This document shows positions 20,486 to 31,489 of a stretch of DNA of 64,000 nucleotides, piece by piece. Location of the stretch: assembly GCA_037893225.1 (NCBI GenBank), contig JAZGUH010000025.1:1364001-1428000 (forward strand), read 5' to 3'. Position 1 is the stretch's first letter. Each line of letters starts with the position of its first letter. A model generated the notes under the pieces. That model saw only the letters and a list, made by a program, of their open reading frames with translations. It made no database searches and was not told the origin of the DNA. A program made the position numbers and the translations under genes. The stretch is from Hippasteria phrygiana. Lineage: Eukaryota > Echinodermata > Asteroidea > Valvatida > Goniasteridae.

Positions 20486-20705
20486 ATACATTCCCAAGCG
20501 GAATTCTGAACTTTCAATAGGTCTAGATACATATCAATAGAGTACCGAAGTCTGACGTCAGTTGCCGCGGCAACTGGTTCCAAACACATGCAGTTTAGAA
20601 TGTATTCTGGTTCCAAACATTGCATTGATTGACGTCATCACTTCGGTACTCTATAAAAGGTAAGTGAGCAACCGACTTTGCTATTTACTAAGTCGGGTGG
20701 TTACA
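20486..20705 (-). repeat. 5' LTR fragment of the nested gypsy element
   Basis: It matches 18617-18726 once the 112-bp MITE at 20540-20651 is removed. The deletion junction to the integrase lies at AATGTAT, shared by both sides, so microhomology-mediated loss is likely. Confidence 0.85.
20540..20651. mobile_element. TGACGTCA-bearing TA-target MITE, copy 1
   Basis: The ends are GAGTACCGAAGT...ACTTCGGTACTC, flanked by TA. Both subterminal regions contain the perfect palindrome TGACGTCA. At 112 bp it is the shortest copy. It sits inside the nested 5' LTR, which dates it after that element; the allelic 3' LTR lacks it. Other copies are at 30253-31082, 41304-41452 and about 46350-46492. Confidence 0.9.
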
Positions 20706-22118
20706 CAATGACAACACATCATCCAGCATCAGTGACATGTGACGCGCATGTATCCCTTGGGATAACAACTGGACTGCCGGCTTCCTCAGACGCACACGAC
20801 ACATCACAATGAACAAAATCTTTGTAGATTTCATCAACTGGGTTGATTTCATCAACCACCTTCGAAGAAGAAACACGGTTGCCATCAGCCTCACCGGACT
20901 TCCTATGAAGTAGAGTGTCCTTACGGACAAAAGTGACTGGCTTTTTGGAACGCTCTCGCTCGTCAGCGATAAACTTGAAGCATCTCGCCTTCGTGTGGCC
21001 TTTCTTGTGACAGTAATCACATGTGATGGGAGGAAAGAACTTCTTTCGGTCCTCCTTGGCTCCACTTGGTGATGATGGCTTCTTATACGATGGATCAGGA
21101 TTACCAGTACTAGACTGTGCCTCGGAACCTGACTTGCCTTTTACCCTTTGACTGGAAATTAGTTTTGCCCATACTCATTTTGTGAGTTAACTCATAATTA
21201 TCGGCTACCACTGCAGCTTTCTTTAGCTGGGTGATCAGATGTTCTTCCAAATGGGTTTTGATGCCCAGTGGGACACTGTTTTTGAACTCCTCCATGAGGA
21301 CAACTTCTTTGAGCTCCTCAAATTTCTGTTCAACTTTGAGAGATCGATACCATCGATCAAACACAATTTCCTTTTGTCTAGCGAATTTGACAAAGGTCTG
21401 GCCATTTGATCTAGTCAATTTTCGAAATGTCTGCCTGTAGGCCTTAAGGAACTAACTCATAAGCATTCAAAATGGCTGCTTTAACTGTAGCATATTCACT
21501 ACACTGGTCCTTTGAAAGTGTGGCATAGACTTTTTTAGCCTTACCCACAAACGTGCTCTGTATACTTCTCAGGCCACTTAAGACTTTTGGCAGTTTTCTC
21601 GAAAGACAGAAAATATGTTTCAACATCATGTTCGTTGAACTTTGGCACCAACCTCACGTTTTTCGCTAGATCAAAGTCAATTGGAGTTCTCTCTTTGCCT
21701 GTGTCTTTCTTTGCACCTAATTCCAATTCTTTTATCTTCAGTTGATGTTCGAGTTCAAGCTTTCGTAGTTCAAATTCTCTTTCTTCTCCTTTTTTTTCTC
21801 TCTCAAACTCAAGCCTTTCTTTTTCCTTTTCTCTTTCTTTGTCTTTTTCTCTTTCTTCAAACTCAAGCCTTTCTTTTTACTTTTCTCGCTCAAGCCTGAG
21901 CCTGTCTTTTTCCAGCTCAATTTTGGCCAGCTCAATTTCTCCATCAGAATTATGCGGAGGCTCAGCCATCTCTAGATTGAACTTTTCTGCAAGAACACTC
22001 ACAAGTTTTGCCTTCTTGGCACTTCGAGAAATTTCTTATCTTTTCTCAAATGTTGCAACTTTTCGACTGACAAATCTTCAGCCTCCACGAAAGCTTGTGC
22101 ATCGAACTTACTAGCCAT
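20706..22118 (-). pseudogene. Gmr1-like gag and protease N-terminus, broken
   Basis: The ATG at 22118 begins MASKFDAQAFVEAEDLSVEK. A frameshift follows, then a Glu/Lys/Arg/Leu-rich coiled coil (about 21950-21730, with an in-frame stop), then the gag core (RLVPKFNEHDVETYFLSFEK, TFVKFARQKEIVFDRWYRSL). A CCHC zinc knuckle is at about 21030-20990 (CDYCHKKGHTKARC). The frame then enters the protease, whose active site reads D-T-C rather than D-T-G near 20740. Gag packages RNA and the protease processes it; both are disabled here. The protease continues at 17261 beyond the nested element. Confidence 0.85.
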
Positions 22119-22205
22119 GATTATTCCACACTAGCAACAATATAACAAAGTGTACGACCTTGCTTGACGATATCGTAAACAAAACTTGGCTTATGTTTGT
22201 TCGAT

Positions 22206-22223
22206 TTCCCGGACAGGCCCCCA
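22206..22223 (-). promoter_or_regulatory. tRNA primer-binding site of the Gmr1-like element
   Basis: Three bases inside the 5' LTR the minus strand reads TGGGGGCCTGTCCGGGAA, closely resembling a tRNA-Pro primer site with differences at three positions. Confidence 0.65.
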
Positions 22224-22226
22224 ATT

Positions 22227-23326
22227 TGTTACGGTCTGAAAATCTCCAGACTATCCGTAAATATAAATTACTAGAAAAAGCCTGAATTTTCTCAGATGCA
22301 ACAAAGAAATCAAACAAGATCACACTGATATCAAGAACAAAGAAACAATGTGATTTAATAATGAGAGTATTCGAGAATCAATAGGGTTTAACAAGTGTAG
22401 AATTAAGAAAAGATCTTATACAATATGTAACTTAAAAGATCTTACGAGCGAGGACTTATATAGGCGAGGGCTCAGACGACTTGAGCAGCTCTGCAGTGGG
22501 TGAGGACTTGGGCGAGGACTTGGACGAGGACTTGGGCACTCAGCAACGGACGAGGATGACTCCAATAATGCGAGCGAATACAGTTCTTTGGCGAGCTGGA
22601 ACACGGGGCGAATTCACCTTCAAAACAGCCGAAGAGAGACTAAAACAGCGGGGGACGACACAAACTGGCTTCTGTTGCAAAAGTATGGGGATATATTAAG
22701 ACCCCAAATAATGAACCGACGACAGTTCACAAATAAATGTCTGTTTTTCCGGAAATAAAACTCAGCTCTAATTTTCTCCAGACGCTCCTATGCAGACGAG
22801 TCGTATACAGGTCACAGGTCCGAATAATACGGCTCGATGAACTCGATAACCAAAATCCCAACGAAATTCTCCGTCCGTCTAAAGCCCTGATTTTGTTGTG
22901 AAGTTAGCCCGTTATATAGAAATGTCATACATTCCAGAAATTACTAAAATCTAAAAGTATCTTACAAATCACGTCAGCTTCCAAATACAATCTTACAGAA
23001 TTACGTCACATCTAAAAATAATCTTTCACACAGCTTCTAAATACAATTACAGCGTTTCTAGAAAAGACCTGCGTGTACGAGATAGACCTGGCGTATACAA
23101 GATTTCTACACAGAACCTTCTTGCACATGTATAAGGCTTGGTGTAAACAACTTTGACCCATTCATTCACAAGTTATAGGGTCAGCCGAGGTCGCACGCGT
23201 ATGCAAATAAGTGACGCGTTGCCTCGCCCACGTTTGTGACGGTTGTACATAATACTGAATGAGGGGCGTATAAATTCCGTGAGGGGAATTTCATAACACT
23301 GACAATATTTACTTGTGTACATAACA
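22227..23326 (-). repeat. 5' LTR of the Gmr1-like element, full length
   Basis: 1,100 bp, TGTTACGG to ACATAACA on the + strand. The outer 180 bp and inner 125 bp match the shorter left LTR. The middle, unique to this copy, has GAGGACTTGGGC-type short repeats at 22490-22535. Confidence 0.92.
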
Positions 23327-26300
23327 CAGTGAATGATTCCACAGTTCTTGAGTAAAGATGTCACCATTTATATTTCTTGGACAACTATAGGTGTTTCAGA
23401 GCTTGGGCGCTTAGCGGCACGCTCTTAGCCATGACGTCAGCGGTTGTAGTCCACTTCGGGCCCTCACTTATACCTGATAATTCCTACATATGCATTATCC
23501 CTTCTAGGCTGTAGGCTTTATTCGCTAGATTTTACGTATACCACAGTGCCCTCCAAGCCCATACCCAGTACCCATGATGCCAAGCGGCATATCGTCCTCT
23601 TTTCTTCTAGCGCCATTCAGGTGGGAAGGCACTGTTCCAGAACAACCAAAACGACATCGTCATGTATTACTGAAAGTGCACAAGGCCTTATTGAATAGGC
23701 ACAAGGCTTTTGAATAGACACAAGGCGCGACGATGTAATTTTGGTGCTTACCATTCAGGTGTAGTCGTATTCTATTGTAGCTCTCTCAATATACAACTTT
23801 TGCTAGTCCTAGCAGTGTTCTTTCTCCATTATTTTGATAAACAACAAGTGCTTGTTAGTTTATTAGTGTTTATCTTTTAAAAAATTTATATCAGTGTTCC
23901 AAGTGGAGATTGCAGATGGATTATTTTCTTTCGTTTTATTTTTCAAGATGGCCGACGCGAGTAGCGTACGGCGGGGTCTCATTTCCCCCAATTTTGAATA
24001 ATTAAACCGCACTCCCCATGTGTAGGGTCTGCTCTCGGTCCCACCCGTGCGAGATATGCAAAGGGTGGGCTTCCGATAATTGGAATGGAGTCTCAGCGTG
24101 GCTGCGTAGCCATTCCCCCAGTGGTGATTCGGTGCGGAGCGGTTCTCTGGAGCCCTCTGGTCGACAAGTCTTCCCTGCTAGGCTCTGCTGACATGCCAGA
24201 TAGGCCGCTGTCTAGCACTGCTGCCAAGAGTAGAGGTAGAGCTGTGCCTGGTAGGCCTCCAGCTACTACAGTCAACTCTCGTTAGTAAGAACACGAGTAG
24301 GACAAAATTCTTGTTATAACAAACACATCGTCGGTTCTGGCAAAACTGTGCACATTTCTATGGGGAAATAATCAAAATCAGATTATACAAAATTCCTGTT
24401 AAAACGAAAGGATTGCAAAACCCTGTTGCGTCAAAAAGCATCGTTAGCGACCCATTTACTTGTATAAAAAAGTTTACAAATCCTGGCAGACGGCTTTTCA
24501 TTCTGCAGTACTTATTAATTGATGTCTGTCATGTCAGTTGATTCATCTTGCCAACGGAGAACTTATTCTAATTGGTGGACAGTGCACGGTCGTTAATCAC
24601 CCGTTGTGGTCAACAATTAAAGGCCCGTCTTAATGGTGCCGTTGACACAAAGTGCCAGTCTCCACACGTCGGCCTCTTGTCAACTTGGGTAAATTAACTA
24701 GAAAGCTAATGAGGAAAAAGCGCAAAAGGCTGGTTCAGCGTTAAGCAGTGCCTTGTGTTACCGAGCCGGGCAGGTACCATGTAGAAAGGAATGGCAGCAA
24801 GCTAACAAGTTGCACGTTGACTCACAGGTGATAACAGATTTTCTTCAAACTGACATCAAGATAATTGAACCCAACGGCTCGTGTCAGAGCCCCACATTTT
24901 CAAAAGAAGGGATTTGATTCACAAGTCAGATAGGTACGGAAGCCGGATAGTGCCACTAAAAAGGAATGAATATATTTTTTGCAAACGTGCAAGAATATCT
25001 TTTTTTACCATTTATCTGGCGGCCGTAATATGTGGCAGCCGCCACTTAATTATCCGACGGCTGCTACTTGTTTGGTGACTGAGGGAATTGTAATTCAGGC
25101 CACAGTCAACTCGTGAAATCAGAAAGACAGGAAATATGAATCCCAAAAATGGACAACCCTATTTTCCAATTTTCTGCAAGCAGACTTTCTGACTTTATGT
25201 CGTGGAAACTGTTTAAAAAAATGTCAATTATATCCAGCAAGATATGGGACCAAGGGGTACCCCCCACCCCCTTTTATCCTGCAGGGTTCCCACGGTCATG
25301 GAAAATATCACCATTTTAGTATCAATTTTTACCCATGTATACGTATACCCCACTAACTTCCTGGTAGTAGGTACTCTATGTTTATCAGTAGTATGTGTTG
25401 CATGCACCACCTAATTGTATATTATCAGTTACTAGTGGTTGTGGTCACCATTTTCGTAATGTACATTTTAGCACTAACATGCTAGCTCCATGTGATTTAG
25501 CCATTTACTATCTTCTGTTTTGAGACAGTCTTCTTTGCTGATCGTGCCACAGCCATTGTACATAGTGTATCAACAAATGGTTAGCCCAACATCATCTGTT
25601 CATGAGTATCATAATACCAAATAACTTTTCTCTGCAAAATGGCGTTAAATGTCATGGAAATTGTCATATTTTAGTCCTGGAAAGTCCTGAATTTATGATT
25701 TTTTTAAGTCGTGCAAACCGTTAAAAAATGTAAATTTTCTGCCAGCAGAAAGTTTGACAACTAAAAATCCAATTTCTTTTAACTAGACATAACGCCGCAC
25801 CCCTCCGTTAGAAATAGTTCTCGTCGTATACCACTTGCAGTTCCTCTAATCCCCGAAAACTGCAGCGTTACATTTAGTAAACAAAATTAGGATTTTCAGT
25901 TGTCCACAGTGGCTTTGTTTCGTTGAGGGGGTGGGTGTGACAAAAATCGCAAATAAGGGACGTGACGTATTGCTTTGGGGTCAAAAGTGAGCCAATTCGT
26001 GGTGTTTTTTCCCGCAATAACAAAAAAACAGTAAAACATATAATTCTATTTGTGTACTCTCTTTAAATTGACAACATATCTATAGACTGAGGCAACAATT
26101 TCACATGTTTTTCAAAGCATTTTACGAGGTCTTTAATCCACATCTAATATGCGTATTAAATATCTTGATTACGTTAAACATAAAAGCAGTACAGCAAAAC
26201 AAATCAGAAATATATTTAATCCCAAATGTTCAAACCAAAATATTGTAGCTATCCTAGAAAAAGTGGGTCTTCAGGCCAGCTTTAAATTATAGACAGAGCA

Positions 26301-26705
26301 AATAATGTGAATATCGAGAGGAAGTTTGTTCCAAAGATGGGGGCCCACATGAGAAGAGGCTTAATCCCCCAAGAACCATGAGTTTGAGGGACAAGCAAAG
26401 AAGCTTTTAAAGATCTTATAAGCACCAAAAGGGATTACAATGAGTCAAGAAACTAATGTGTTCGGGAGCAGAACCATGAACGGCAAAAACAAATAGCTAT
26501 AATACCACAACTTGTGCTTTATAATTTGGTCAACTAGGGAGAAAGTGCAGAGATTCGAGTCATGTAGGCTCTGCCAAAATTGGAGTTCTTGTGTGCCATC
26601 CCTGGCACTGTTAAAAATGGATTCCACAACAGACTTACTGCAATGCCATCGGTGCTTTATATTGGGATCTAATTCAGGATCTTGTATTTTTGTGATTTGT
26701 TGAAG
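23327..26705. other. Intron remainder without a recognisable gene
   Basis: This is the right part of the long intron between the exons at 12062 and 26706. A 66-codon open stretch at 24085-24285 lies in a GC-richer patch but resembles nothing I know. At 24268 TACAGTCAACTCTCGTTAGT looks like one end of a pogo/Tigger-type repeat, but I found no matching inverted end. Several patches look like eroded transposon DNA. No exon or RNA gene is supported. Confidence 0.4.
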
Positions 26706-26861
26706 GTATCAACGGCAACCAATAGGAACAAGTTGTACTCATCTTACAGTAGCCTCATGGCAAACCTGTTTGTCGTGTCCCGTCACATTAACAACTTCCA
26801 GGAGATTGTAAACAAGTTGGTGGATCTGATAGTCAACAAGTGGATCATTTGTGATGTACAG
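26706..26861 (+). CDS. Uncharacterised zinc-knuckle gene, exon
   Basis: The acceptor is TTGTTGAAG, the donor ACAG/GTGAGA, phase 0 on both sides, 52 codons. The sequence is helical and hydrophobic-patterned (KLYSSYSSLMANLFVVSRHI, QEIVNKLVDLIVNKWIICDV), continuing the alpha-helical domain begun upstream. Codon composition is host-like, in contrast to the AT-rich flanks. Confidence 0.85.
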
Positions 26862-27203
26862 GTGAGATTTATGAATTTCAAGTTGAGATTTTTGGCGAGC
26901 TGCGAAGCAGATGCGAGCCCTATGTAATAACAATTTCTGTCCCGTCTGTCCGTCTGTATCGTCTGTATGTTACTGCTTACGTCTGTCCGTCCGGCCGTCT
27001 GGCCGTCCGCATTAAAAATGTTAAAGTTTTTGCTTCTAGCTAGTTTGGTCCAAACATGCAGTTTATCAGGTCTAATTGAGGAATGTTTAATTTAAAAAAA
27101 ATGTTAGTTTTTAATTGTTACTTCCCACTATGTAATGTACTGTACATTTATTTCCATATATACACTACATACAATTGTAATTTTCGGAAAGCATGTATGC
27201 ATT

Positions 27204-27300
27204 TGGGTGATGTGGGGTGGGGTGGGGTGGGGTGGGGTGGGGTGATGTGATGTGGGGTGGGGTGGGGTGATGTGGGGTGGGCTGATGTGGGGTGATGAGG
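27204..27300. repeat. GGGGT-rich simple repeat
   Basis: TGGGG/GATGTGGGG units are repeated with few interruptions. G runs sit on the + strand, so quadruplex formation is possible in sense intronic RNA. ORFs called through it on the minus strand (His/Pro/Thr repeats) are artefacts. Confidence 0.9.
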
Positions 27301-28149
27301 TGTAGTGATGTATGGTGCAAGGTAATTAGGCGACCTATTGGTATTGGCATATAAAAAGCTGACACACTCCACCATGATGCCCCTTTACCTTATCCAGTCT
27401 CGCGCCAAATATTTCAAATTTGTTATTTTGTTATATTAAAATGGATAGAATGAGATTCGGGTGGAGATGGGATGGAATTAACCCTTACTCCCTAGGGTGT
27501 GTAGAAAATCCTATTAAAATTGAGGATTCAGGACTGTTGGGGTTAATTAATATTGGTTGTAGTGAGGGTGGAGGGGTGGCGTGGGGCTTTGCCGTTCTGG
27601 TCGTAAGATGAAGAATGATGTAGTTTTCCAGATTAATGTCATACATTTTGATGTAACTTTATATGTAAATAGTTATAATCAAACCAAGGATGTACATTTG
27701 GGAGATATTCTTGCACACAAGACATTACTTACCTATTCTAATAGAACCCTTTGACATACAAACTGAAAAACTTACACATCCTTTACTTGAGACAATTCCA
27801 AACAATTCTAGACGTAGAAATCCCAAATATTCTTTCTAGAAAGGGTACACGGAAATGTCTTCTCTCCTCGAAAAGACTTTGTTCACCCGTCTGCTGTTTT
27901 ACATTTGTGGATTTAATTTATGAATTATAAATTATTAAAAATAACCACTACACTGTTTAGACCAATTCCATTCACAACTGTTCCTCATACAGTTTGAAAG
28001 CTTCATTTTCTACATAAATAAGTCAACTTCCAAGCCCCCTTCAATGTGTTCTCTTGTACAAGTGTGCAATAAATGATGTGATATTTGTTACTAATGTGCA
28101 AACTCATCAAGAAACAAAAAATCACCAATGGAATGTGATTTGCATACAG

Positions 28150-28298
28150 GGTTCTGCAGAGGATCCCACGATGTTGACAAAAGTTTATGCAGGGTGTCTG
28201 AGAGTACTCTTCATCATCATAGGTCCCTCACTGGACAGCAGACTGGACCAGAAGTACAATACATTGTTAAGGGAGCAGGTGTTGGGGAACCAGCCAAG
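28150..28298 (+). CDS. Uncharacterised zinc-knuckle gene, exon
   Basis: The acceptor is TGCATACAG and the donor CCAAG/GTATGT. It enters in phase 0 and leaves after two bases. It encodes helical sequence (TMLTKVYAGCLRVLFIIIGP) and then a charged segment (RLDQKYNTLLREQVLGNQ). The next exon completes an Arg codon. Confidence 0.85.
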
Positions 28299-28464
28299 GT
28301 ATGTTTAGGCACAGACTGGTCTTCCAATTTCTGGTGGCTGTTGGTTTCTCCAGCTTAATAGAATTACAATATCTTTGTATATGAATTCAGAGTTCAGTTT
28401 TTAGAAACTCATTTACAGCTGTTCATTCTCGTGTTTTTTTTTGGGGGGGGGGATGGGAACACAG

Positions 28465-28961
28465 ATTTGTGAAAGAGGCCATGTTGGACCTACTCCTATT
28501 AAGAGCGGCAGGCTGGAAAGGGTCACCAGAGTTCAAGACTGAGTCCACCTTAGATTTGAAAAGAGAGTCCACCGATGATGCTGACAGCAAGCCAGTCACT
28601 GAGGAGAACCAAAATGCAGGCGGTGGAGATAATTTACCAGAAGATGGCCCCACAGTCAGACCAAGCAACACCACAGATAACCAAGAACACACAGGCAATG
28701 AAGATGCTCCATCAACCGATCCATTGATAAGTCAAAACACAAATCTTACAGAGGTGATGAATGGCCCTCGGGGAAATCCTAACCAACTTTTAACCTCAGA
28801 TGTGTTGAGTTTGGACAAGGACAAGTCAAAGTCTCCAGCCAAAGATTCTCCATTTGCAGTCCCACCCAAGAACGTTGCTGATCTTGGACAAGACATCACT
28901 GGCTGTGCAGACAGTGGTGGCAGTGATTTACAAACGGACCATATGTCTGCAGAGTTTGTTG
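28465..28961 (+). CDS. Uncharacterised zinc-knuckle gene, exon
   Basis: The acceptor is GGGAACACAG and the donor GTTG/GTGAGT. The first 20 residues finish the helical domain (FVKEAMLDLLLLRAAGWK). The remainder is acidic, Ser/Thr/Asn-rich and probably disordered. It leaves after one base, which the exon at 31490 completes. The change from ordered to disordered sequence marks a domain boundary near residue 20 of this exon. Confidence 0.88.
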
Positions 28962-29393
28962 GTGAGTATTGATTTTGAATGTGTCAGGTTTTTGTGGGGC
29001 TTTCTATTTGACAAGTTCTGATTTGTTAATTAAGTTGAGTTTCATTGCAGATTCAAATTGAACAATATCTTCGGTCTTTGAGTATGGCAATATCTAAAAG
29101 AACACACCTTACAAGAATGATTACATGTTTAATACAATGTTTTAAATCCTTCTGTTCCTCTTCTGGCCTTTTCCATTCCTTGTATGGGCTTTAATTCCAT
29201 TTCATTGCATGGGTATTTGTTTATAGCTTGCGTTTCAGTGCAACTGACTATTTGGCATTGATAGAAATGTATCAAGGGTTAAATTGTAAAGTTTTGTCCA
29301 GCATGCATTGTCTAGCATTTGATTTTGTATAATACTTGGTCTGAAAGTTCTTGTAATAAAATACATTAGTTAGTATAAGGCATCACATGTTAA

Positions 29394-31277
29394 TCCAACC
29401 GCCGGGTGCCCTCCGGTTTCCGGCGGTTTTGGCTGGGTTTCCACTCTGTGGGCATTTTCAATAGGCTGGGCAATAGTCATGAATATTGGCAAGAGGTCAC
29501 CTTGCCTTGCCCAAGGGTTCATTAGAAGTCCGTAAACAACTCCGGAGGATTATGCCAGAGCGGCCAACTCTGTGGACAATACATGTAGATGCTTGGCTTG
29601 TTGATTACCCTTATTGTTAAGAGATTATCTGATTAGTTTGGTATTCATTCTTCACATCCCAAGTGATGCTTCTGCAGGACACAACTTGGAGAGAATCTCT
29701 ATTTGGTGTGTTGATGAAAATTGCAGTGAAAATGTTAATCGGTATTCGTGTTTTTGGCCTGTAGGCTACGATTGAAGAATAGAGCCATGAAATATTTTGG
29801 TGAAAAATCTTATACGTAAGATCGCGTGCCCATTCCACTAGTGCATGTACGTGTATTCGATGTCAATGATTAGAACAAACTGGGCAACGAATACACCAAT
29901 TTCAAGAGACGTGTATAGATTTTTTTAGATTAAGTCGTGGGGAGACGCATGGAAGAAATAGCAGCGAATGAGACAACAGAGTCAATTATATTTGTAACTG
30001 CTGTAGACCCCTGTTCTTCGTTTCAAATGTCAATATTTCACACTCTTAATGGCCTTAATGAGGGAAAAGAAATCATCAATTGTTGCAGGAAGTTATTTTT
30101 GAAATTGATAACACCTTTCGCATCAAGCTCATACAGCATTTTAAAACTCAGTTTGATTCTCTACTGAGCAACAAGTTCCTAAAAAAAAAAAAACCTGTTT
30201 GTACAATCAGGAGGATTACATCCGAAATAAACTATACTCCAGCCCTCCTATAGAGTACCGAAGTCTGATGTCAGTTGCCGGGCAATGGTTCTACACACAC
30301 ACACACACACACACAGTCGTGTACCGACCTCCAATCGCGGACGATATTGTTCTCTTTTGTTCTCTGACATTTTTCGTCCGCGGTTTGAATACACCAACGC
30401 GCCCACACACATGTAGTCGTACTTCCCCAATACGTCCGAGGACAATGCTTTGTGTTTCCTATTGTTCCTTTAATATAACCAACCCCCATAGACTAAGCAC
30501 GTATCCTTACGTTCGAGGACCGATTTCAACAAAAGACTCTACGTTCGAGGACTGAAAGGTTTCTTTGTGTTTCCTTTCTTCTCTTGTCCTCGGAGATATA
30601 TACAGTGCACGTACACACACACACAGTCGTGTACCGACCTCCAAACGCGGACGTCCCATTGTTCCTCTTTTGTTTATACTCTAACTTTTTCGGAAGGCCT
30701 CCATAGGTTTTGTACACACTTCCAATCGCGGACGTATGCTGGGAATCGCGGACGATATTGTTCTCTTTTGTTCTCTGGCATTTTTCGTCCGCGGTTTGAA
30801 TACACCAACGCGCCCACAGTCGTGTATCGACCTCCAAACGCGGACGTCCCATTGTTCCTCTTTTGTTTATACTCTAACTTTTTCGGAAGGCCTCCCATTG
30901 GTTTTGTACACGATTTTCAATCGTGGACGTTAGGTCAAACGTGGACCCTTTGTCTACGCTCGAATTCGTTTGTCCTAGGTCCACGATTGCCGGCATATAC
31001 AAACTCACACACACACACACGCAGTTTAGAATGTTTTCTGGTTCCAAACATTGCATTAATTGACGTCATCACTTGGGTACTTTATTGTGTACCCAACTCA
31101 AGGCTTAGTGGGGATTAAGGTACAGTTAAGTGGTCTCTTTGTTTGGCCACATGACTTTCATGGCCAGCCAGACACCATTCTGGAGTGCCACTAAGGTCTG
31201 CAGTGACCTGTAGATAATGAGCTCATTATAGATCAGAAGAAAAACCGCTGGAAACCGGAGGGCACCCGGAGGTTGGG
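29394..31277. mobile_element. piggyBac-like non-autonomous element (TTAA target)
   Basis: Inverted ends of about 38 bp (TCCAACCGCCGGGTGCCCTC at the left; CCCAACCTCCGGGTGCCCTC inward from the right) lie directly inside TTAA at 29390-29393 and 31278-31281. TTAA duplication with C-rich ends is the piggyBac hallmark. There is no transposase. About 830 bp of it is a second MITE at 30253-31082. It fills most of the 2.5-kb intron between the exons at 28465 and 31490. Confidence 0.85.
30253..31082. mobile_element. TGACGTCA-type MITE, copy 2, expanded to 830 bp
   Basis: The left end GAGTACCGAAGTCTGATGTC and right end TGACGTCATCACTTGGGTAC match copies 1 and 3, with flanking TA. Between them is foreign material with internal duplications: CGCGGACGATATTGTTCTCT occurs at about 30335 and 30748, CAGTCGTGTACCGACCTCC... 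at 30625 and a variant at 30819, plus CA microsatellites. The left TGACGTCA is mutated to TGATGTCA; the right one is intact. Confidence 0.82.
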
Positions 31278-31489
31278 TTAAAACGTGCTCCCTAAAATAC
31301 ATTAGTAAAATACATTAGTTTTTAAATGAACATAACTATGTGCTGTGTTGGACATCGGTGTAATATATTTTTTCATTGCAGTCAAGTGTGCCCGAATAAC
31401 AGCAGCTTTAATTGAGCTTGACAATGTTTTGCAAGTGGTGTCAATGATTTTTTTTAATCTGGATTTTTGTTTTGCCTTGATTTATGTAG

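Larger units (their letters stand above)
17262..20705 (-). mobile_element. Second Ty3/gypsy LTR element nested in the Gmr1-like protease
   Basis: It is bounded by TGTAACCA (17262) and TGGTTACA (20705), with CAAT directly repeated on both sides (17258-17261 and 20706-20709). Removing it and one CAAT leaves the host protease frame contiguous, which confirms the insertion. It has a 3' LTR (17262-18726), a 1.76-kb internal piece with only the integrase C-terminus, and a truncated 5' LTR (20486-20705). Most of the 5' LTR, gag, protease, RT and integrase is deleted. It carries two younger insertions: the hairpin MITE at 18983-19407 and the MITE at 20540-20651. Confidence 0.9.
13653..23326 (-). mobile_element. 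Gmr1-like Ty3/gypsy LTR retrotransposon (IN upstream of RT)
   Basis: LTRs lie at 13653-13970 and 22227-23326, both TG...CA. The flanking 4-bp repeat is CAGT (13649-13652 and 23327-23330). Reading the minus strand, the order is 5' LTR, primer site, gag, protease, integrase, RT, RNase H, polypurine tract, 3' LTR. Integrase upstream of RT is the Ty1/copia-like order, which within Ty3/gypsy is known from the Gmr1-like group of deuterostomes. Gag, protease and RT are broken by frameshifts and stops; the integrase frame is open. A second LTR element (17262-20705) has inserted in the protease. It lies antisense to the host gene. Confidence 0.93.

Noticed and set aside
13653..23326. Endogenous retrovirus
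   Set aside because: No envelope-like frame between RNase H and the 3' LTR (only about 150 bp), and integrase lies before RT; it is an LTR retrotransposon.
24085..24285. 66-codon frame in the long intron
   Set aside because: No recognisable domain, no partner exons, and open on both strands; possibly part of an eroded transposon.
30274..31118. 183-codon + frame and overlapping frames through 30.2-31.1 kb
   Set aside because: They are readings of duplicated MITE cargo and CA microsatellites, with the same peptide repeated on both strands.
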